Part shown: in pieces, positions 58,190 through 64,000 of the stretch | How positions within the stretch are numbered: the stretch's first letter is position 1 | Layout: every line of letters starts with the position of its first letter | From: Amphibalanus amphitrite | Taxonomy: Eukaryota > Arthropoda > Thecostraca > Balanomorpha > Balanidae | Assembly (NCBI RefSeq): GCF_019059575.1 | Contig: NW_024881529.1 | Span: 1,027,001 to 1,091,000, forward strand | Direction: 5' to 3' | Length of the DNA: 64,000 bases | The notes under the pieces: generated by a model | Databases searched by the model: none | The model's input: only the letters and a program-made list of their open reading frames with translations | What the model was told of the DNA's origin: nothing | Program-made: the position numbers and the translations under genes

Positions 58190-59572
58190 GTTCCCGGATT
58201 TATCCCTCCCCGGTGTTTTTCTGTGGGCGGAAAGCCGCGCCGTGGGCGTGGTTGGCGTCCGAAGATGCTGCTCGTGCTGTGAAATGCTGCGTCCACTTGG
58301 ACGCACTCTAAGGTGCTTGAGATGCACTTCACACACTCTGGGGAGCTCTCGGTCCCGCTGGTCCCTCGCCGTGGGCCTGACGTGCCTGAGGCCGACTCTC
58401 GTCGCCATCGGCGGCCCGACTGGTGCTGTTGTAAGCCAGCTGACCGGGCGCCGGCGACACAGTGGTGGCATCGACCCAGCCCGCCCCCTCCCCCGCTCCC
58501 CGCCCCCTGCCGCCACCCGCGCCGGAGGCTTAGCAGCGGGGTGGAATGGTGGGGGAGGGGTGGGGGGTATCAGAGCCGGGGATCGTAATTGATTGTGTGA
58601 ATGGGTTGAGCCAATTACGAGTACCTGCGGTCGTATTGTACAATGTGCATGCTTGGTTGGCATTGTGCGAAATACAATACAGGACAAATGGAACCATCAG
58701 TAAATAAGCGAAGAATCTGTGACTCTGATTGCTTCCTATTTCAAAGCAGAGAAGTAATAACACTCTACTTGGAGGTAATGTGATCTTATGAGTCATCGAT
58801 ACGCCAATGCATTTGTTAGATGTAAAGGAAAGTTAGGCGATTATATAATAAAAGTTCGACACTACAAATGAAATGCAAACACTTTTGCGAGTGGTCAGCA
58901 CTTAAAAAGTGCGATGCCTCGCCATGTTTGTTTGAAATTTGCAGGTAATCAGCAAGTTGTCATTGACATGTGTTCAGAATTACCTGGGCCATCACTTAGG
59001 TAGTTTGCGAGCTGGTGTGAAAGAGCAGTGGGTCGGCTGAGAGAAAAAAGCTATTCATTTGTGGTTGCCGATTGTTTTGGAAAAAAGTCCGACCGAGCGA
59101 TGACATTTCTATCCGCCGTGACATTTGTAGTTGAACCGTTCAACGAACTGATCCGATTTAGAAGTTCGTTCTGCAGAGACTGATGCAATGTTGGAAAAGT
59201 ACTCGGTGACGATAGCACTGTTGGGATTTTCTTAGAGTGATTCGCAGATGATGATACGACCCTCACCGGAGTGCAGTCACAACTCATGTATCCCTCTGTC
59301 CCCTTTGAATGGAATGGAAATGCAAGCAAGCAAGCGAGCAATGGCAGCCAGCATATTGCGGGTGTTTTGTGCGTGCGTGGCGCGGAGCGGGCCCGTCGCA
59401 CGGTTGTCGCCGCGGCTGTGATCGGGACGCCGTCGGTGATCTTAAGCGGTGTCCGGCGAGTTCAGGTCACGGGGGTCGGCCGGTGACCCGGCACTGGACG
59501 AGGGAACGGCGTGGGCCAGGCGGGCGGGCGGAGAGGGTTTTGAGGAGCCACTGGGGGACTCGCATCGCCGGG
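58190..59572. other. Intron DNA, nothing recognised
   Basis: GC-rich at 58230-58580 with overlapping open frames on both strands (longest 192 codons, minus) and no domain. The remainder is ordinary. Confidence 0.45.
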
Positions 59573-59575
59573 TAA

Positions 59576-59838
59576 AGGCCTGGCTACACTATGCGTTTTC
59601 TTCGTGCGTTTGTTGCGTGTTTGCGTGTTTTGCGTGATATCGTTCTAGAAAAAAGAACGATATTACGTTTTTGTGATGTTTTTCACCTTAAATTTTAGTT
59701 ACATAAGAGTTATATTAGCTTTTGTATATAACCAAAGTAAAAATTATATTGTTTATAACTTTTTTCCTAGAACGATATTACGCAAAACACGCAAACCTGC
59801 AAAAACGCACGCAGAAAACGCATAGTGTAGCCAGGCCT
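59576..59838. mobile_element. Harbinger-like MITE (263 bp)
   Basis: The ends are AGGCCTGGCTACACTATGCG and its inverse. The inverted repeats extend about 70 bp with small differences, through GCGTGTTTTGCGTGATATCG. TAA flanks both ends (59573-59575 and 59839-59841). A 3-bp TWA duplication is typical of PIF/Harbinger. Confidence 0.85.
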
Positions 59839-59841
59839 TAA

Positions 59842-60518
59842 CACTTCCGTGGTCGATGGTGTTTTAATGTCTTTCTGGTGATCCTCGCTTACTGACTGAT
59901 GGCTCCAATTTGTCTTGTCTTGCTACTGTTAGCTTCAAGTGGCACTCGATTCGCTTTTTCTATTTGAAAGCTACGACACACTGAATAAGTGAGGCGATCT
60001 GCGCGGACTGTGAACACGGTGACTTGCATTTCTGAAATGGCCGAGGTGCTGCGTTGTAACCGCAGAACAACAACAAATAGTCGCGATCATTCTAATTGAT
60101 CGGGCCAATTTGTTTGGCGCGGCGGTGTCCCGCTTGGAATCGCTCCGGCCCCGGGCCGGACGCTGTGTATTGCGGCGCAGTCGGCCTTCAGGCGCCGACC
60201 GCTACTGCCATCTAGCGACGAGAATATGAAACTTTGTGCGATACGCCGAGATCACCAACACTAGATGATGCGATTCATGGCACGACTAAAATATCGTCCA
60301 CCTAACTGCAACAATGGGTTTATTTACTTCTTAACAGGTTACTGCGATGCCAAGATGGGCGCTATATCTTTCTGCGTATTTATTATGGTTGATACTTCCA
60401 GAAGATTGCTATTATTCGAACCAACTTTTATAGCATGGTGATAAAATATAACGTCAGTTTTGCCTGCAGCAAACCACTATCGTTTTTCTATATGATGTCA
60501 CCAGAATTTATCGGCAGC
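59842..60518. other. Intron DNA, nothing recognised
   Basis: Includes a GC-rich patch at 60110-60200. No supported feature. Confidence 0.45.
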
Positions 60519-60522
60519 TTAA

Positions 60523-62892
60523 CCCGCGCGGGGCTGGGGTCTCCAGCCGAACGCGCGGGGCTGGGGGGGGGGGGGGGGTAAATTTTACCCCCCCCTGTTA
60601 TCTCCCGAACTAATGGTCCGATTTGGAAAATTCAAACGCCAATCGAAAGCTCTCATCACGAACTACTAAAAACATGTACTTAATCTGAAGTTTGAGGTCA
60701 AGGTCAAGGTCAGGTCAAGGGTACAAATTGCTAGTTTCTACAGTATCGGCCTTGCACCGTAGTTGCCGAAGAATGGAGTCATGGACTGAGACTGATCGCC
60801 CAAAACGTGTTCTTAGGCTACCAAGACAATATTCGTTGCATACAATATCATTCAGAGGTCAAGGTCAAGGTAAGGTCAGGTCAGGTCAGGTCAGGTCACC
60901 AAAAAACAAAATATAGAAAAGGGCATGTGCGACACATGTTTTATGGGTCATTTTACTCATAGAATTCAATAGGCACACTGAATAAGTGATATGGACCACC
61001 TCTGGATGAATTTCAGGTCGAGGTCAGGTCAAGGTCAGGTCAGGTGAGGTCAAATTTTGAAGTTGGTTGTTAAGGCCTAAAAAGGTGTCTATCTGATGCA
61101 GTTTTTCACGGCAAATCGAATGGTGCTATTTTTGTTTCCGTACGAGGTCTAGAACTTCCAAAAAAGTCATTTTTCAAAAAAATTGTGTGTCGTGACGTCA
61201 TAACATTTTGAATAACTCCCACATTTTTGAACCGATTCTTCTAAAATTTGGTATGTAGGTGCACATAGACCACTTCTCTGACATATATTCCGGTTTTTTC
61301 GATAGACTCAAAATTTTGGATTTTATAATGATTTTCCCAAAAAAGTCAGTTTTTTGAAAAAATTTAGGCCAAAATCCAAAATTTTCAAAAAACCGAGATA
61401 GCCATTTGATAGACAAAGGAAAATTACGTATAACCTTTTTTGTTACGTCTTGATTCCTTTAAAAATGAAGATGTTAGGGGCGTTTGAACTTTTGCCGTTT
61501 TTGAGGCGAAAATGGCGAACATGACGTCACTAAAACGTCAATTTCTCAAAAATTTTCCGACGGATTTCGCTCAAATTTTCAGGAAACGTGTCAAATTGAT
61601 GTAAGAAAAGGTAGGGGAGAGTGGGGAAAGATGCCCAGGGTTTGACTATGTCATATATTATTCGAAAATGACGATCGGAAAGCCAAAACTTGGAGTTTCA
61701 ACGGAAGCCGACATCATTTTTCTCCAAAAAATATCACACTTTCGTGCCTGAAACATGATAGCTTTTTTTGCTATTAAGCATTTTCCTGAAGAAGTGAAAG
61801 GGGGCATCTTACCCCACAGGGTGGAAAAGACGCCCCCTGGCGTTGGGTAAGATGCCCCCTGCACTATAAGTGACAAAAATAGGCACGTGAATCGCCTGAA
61901 CGAATCAGTAGTCCCTTCGAGCCTGCAGTAGACACCAAACGTCATCGTAAGGGCCCTCAAAAGTAGTCGTAAGGGGCTTCAGAGGTCATCGTTAGAGCCA
62001 TCATAGTCCAGCGTGGCCAAACAAGCCTCCGTGGTGGCGTTCGGAGACCACTGTGGGGCCCTTATAGGTCTTCATGATGCTTGAGGGCCCTCAAGCCCAT
62101 CGTGGGGACCTCAGATGCCAGCGCGGCCCGTGGAGCCAACGTGGGAGCCCTCAAAGGATGTCGTGAGGGGCCCTGGAACCAATAATGGGGCCCTTAGAGG
62201 CCGTCGTGAAGGCTCTCAGAGTTAGATGCCGCCCAAAAAGTCGCTGTGTGGGCCGAGAGACCGGCATGGGGAGCATCCGACCGTACCGGACTCTCAATAG
62301 TCCCAGATCGGCTTTTGTCTCTCATCACAAGTATGTAATAAATGATTTGACGGGCTGCTTGAAGGACAGCCTACGGATTTAGGGGGGCGTCTTTCCCCAT
62401 CAGGACAGGGGGCATCTTACCCCAAGGTACCGAAGTAACATTAAATCAGCACAATTTGTTAGCCATAAAACTACACCCTGAAACAAACTGTTTGGGACAC
62501 AGTACACGCATGTTAATGTATCACGACAATAGCAAGGGACGCAAAAATTATCTACCTTCTTTGATATTTACAATGTTTTGACGCCAAAATATTTTTTGAA
62601 AGCAGCAAATAAAAAACATGCAATCACCAGCCAGCCGTTGCCCAACTGAGCTTCGCAAATTTTTGTGCAGTTAACATTAAGGCAGGCTTCCGCTTTACGC
62701 TAAGAACATTCATTTCCAGGTTCGATTCTTTGTTTCCCCGCTAGAGGGGGTGGGGCGTCTTTCCCACCCTGGGCATCTTACCCCACTCTCCCCTACTGAA
62801 AGTTTGGCGGCGCTGCGCGCCGCCGTTTTTGAGATATCGCAAAAATTCGCGAGGGGGGGTAAAATTTACCCCCCCCCCCAGCCCCGCGCGGG
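60523..62892. mobile_element. TTAA G-hairpin element, copy Q2 (inverted copy of Q1, interrupted)
   Basis: TTAA lies at 60519-60522 and 62893-62896. The ends CCCGCGCGGGGCTGGGG, the duplicated left terminus, the TAAATTTTA hairpins, the AGGTCA tracts and the ATGACGTCACTAAAACGTCA segment all match Q1 in reverse. Removing the 1180-bp insert R and one TA leaves 1188 bp, against 1176 for Q1. Confidence 0.9.
61614..62793. mobile_element. TA-duplicating element R inside Q2 (1180 bp)
   Basis: The ends are GGGGAGAGTGGGGAAAGATG and, inverted, GGGGAGAGTGGGGTAAGATG. TA flanks both (61612-61613 and 62794-62795). Q1 has the undisturbed target as AAGGTACTG (inverted), with a single TA. More GTAAGATGCCCC copies lie inside at 61800-61860 and 62385-62425. 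The centre (61960-62330) is a degenerate minisatellite. The TA duplication fits the Tc1/mariner superfamily or relatives. Confidence 0.92.
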
Positions 62893-62896
62893 TTAA

Positions 62897-63389
62897 GATG
62901 GAACTCGATATCATCCTCTGATATTTGTTTCCGATATTCAGCCGGGCAGTGACATATCGCTGGCGGCTCTGGTAAATAGCGCCGCCCCCGGAGCTCCGCC
63001 CGCCGCCCGACCGCTCCCGGTCGCCCCGTTTTCAACTGTCAGTCGAAAATATGCGGTCCATTCCCGACCCAGCGGCAGAGGGATGATGAGTTCATCCGTT
63101 TCCATTGCTGAAACACAGTGGTGGCGATGGAACTGCGCTGTATGTTTTGTGATAGAAGGGTAGGGGGAACGTCATATATGTAGAAAGACTTCGATGTGTG
63201 CTGTTACAGGGAATCATTTTGAAAGATACTAGCTATGTCAGTCACATTTTTCAGTCAGTGAGAGATGTCATTCGCATTTTTCCAACGAGTGAATGTCATT
63301 CATTCTTTCCAGTCACCGAGTAAATGTCTGTAGATCGAACCATTCCAGTCAATGTTTGGATGTGACGTCTGTCTCTCTGTGTTCGGCAG
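62897..63389. other. End of the large intron
   Basis: Ordinary sequence leading to GACGTCTGTCTCTCTGTG and the acceptor TTCGGCAG. CAGTCA...GTCATTC words repeat loosely at 63235-63310. No other feature. Confidence 0.6.
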
Positions 63390-63508
63390 GAGCGGCTGCT
63401 GTTGTCGGTACTTCCTGAACACGTGGCCCTGGAGATGAAGGAGGACATCGTGTCGCCGGTGGAGCGACAGTTCCACAAGATCTACATCCAGCGTCACGAG
63501 AACGTCAG
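63390..63508 (+). CDS. rut: Adenylyl cyclase (rutabaga/ADCY1 type), exon opening the C1a domain
   Basis: A 119-bp exon bounded by TTCGGCAG and the donor GTGAGC. It starts in phase 0 and ends two bases into a codon (AG, completed to serine in the family as NVS). It encodes [20 protein letters not shown], then [19 protein letters not shown]. This is the linker end and first strand region of the C1a catalytic domain, just before the ILFADI metal-binding segment of the next exon, which is not in the window. The SPV..QFH.IYIQ.HENV pattern is closest to Drosophila rutabaga and mammalian ADCY1. It follows the exon at 19483 without a gap in the protein. Uncertain: whether extra isoform exons exist in the intron. 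Confidence 0.95.
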
Positions 63509-63910
63509 GTGAGCACCCTACCCCTCCTTGGTTCGTCATCCATATATGCCAGATGTAGCATTTGAAGAAGCTGTTCTTAGTACACTTGGCTCAGGATGAC
63601 AATAAGATCCCTGCCTGGTTCCATTCGGGCGTTGTTTAACCCTAATCAATCCTCATTAGTAATACTACCATATATGTTATTTGATTTGCTTGATGTTTGC
63701 TCTCAGAATTAGGTACATTTTTTTTTCGAGTGGCGCAATGCTTTCCGATCGTGTTGACGTGTCGCAACATTAGCTTCATTCCATGATTTCTAAATGGTTC
63801 CTTTTCAACGTATATTCGTATCTTCGTGCAATGTTTTTTTTTTTGTATGCCAGATAGACAGACCGCTTGCTTGAAGTCCGGATAGGGTTTAGGCTTTCTT
63901 TTTCGTAGTA
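63509..63910. other. Start of the next cyclase intron
   Basis: Donor GTGAGC at 63509. The rest shows no feature apart from T-runs. Confidence 0.6.
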
Positions 63911-64000
63911 CAGGGTGTCTCAAAAGTTCGCTTACAGGTACCAGCCATGCTTTTTTGTCAATAATTCTGAATCAACAAGAAATTAACAGTCGAAATTTTG
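63911..64000. mobile_element. Mariner-like terminus, cut by the window end
   Basis: TA followed by CAGGGTGTCTCAAAAGT at 63909-63927 resembles the ends of many mariner-like elements (CAGGGTGTCCCAAAAGT type). The other end would lie outside the window. Confidence 0.5.

Noticed and set aside
58109..58687. 192-codon open frame on the minus strand
   Set aside because: GC-rich, no recognisable domain, and it overlaps the end of a transposon.
62715..62735. B-box-like GGTTCGATTC near the end of element R
   Set aside because: No A box or cloverleaf around it.

Overview
The window is eukaryotic nuclear DNA, most likely from an arthropod. The best gene evidence is two short exons on the + strand, 19483-19632 and 63390-63508. 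Together they encode 89 residues plus two bases of a rutabaga/ADCY1-type adenylyl cyclase: the end of the first membrane cassette, the linker helix and the start of the C1a catalytic domain. They splice in phase 0 with no residue missing (DENEKL followed by ERLLLSVLP), so 19633-63389 reads as one intron of 43,757 bp. Bases 1-19482 and 63509-64000 are then parts of the neighbouring introns. I saw no other host exon. Species cannot be named; arthropod is inferred from the resemblance to rutabaga and the transposon mix.

Almost all the rest is mobile DNA. 4250-5819: a foldback element nested in another, both with 11-bp target duplications, plus a tRNA-like hairpin. 6061-6104: a hammerhead-ribozyme-like motif. 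6159-8017: a 5'-truncated RNase H-bearing LINE with a 14-bp duplication. 8663-9522: a TTAA element. 12816-17625: hAT containing another element containing a second hAT. 21666-21816: a small MITE. 23284-24500: a repeat complex with a 46-bp inverted repeat. 28753-29858: a TC microsatellite and a 203-bp tandem repeat. 32796-34376 and 40905-41692: two more hATs. 36282-39361: a GGGGCATTCC foldback carrying a TTAA element.

44026-55299 is best explained as one tyrosine-recombinase retroelement of Ngaro/PAT type. It has split direct repeats (A1 at 44026; B1-A2-B2 at 54816-55299), a broken gag-like ORF (51948-53156) and a recombinase C-terminus (54303-54665). No reverse transcriptase is visible. It is interrupted by a 6-kb pogo-like element (45664-51697) that carries three YTAA elements and an inverted relic of the 36282 family.

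56268-62896 holds a second GGGGCATTCC element, a Harbinger-like MITE, and a second copy of the TTAA element of 37254-38429, itself split by a TA-duplicating element. A mariner-like terminus begins at 63911.

Three points look least explained by known families. The TTAA/YTAA elements carry a G-run/C-run hairpin just inside each end, whose loop differs between elements but matches between the two ends of one element. A degenerate motif (about ATATCTC..AACGGC..CCGATT..AAATTTGGTAC) recurs in elements with quite different target duplications. The 211-bp A repeat of the recombinase retroelement folds into long GC stems and ends in eight T.
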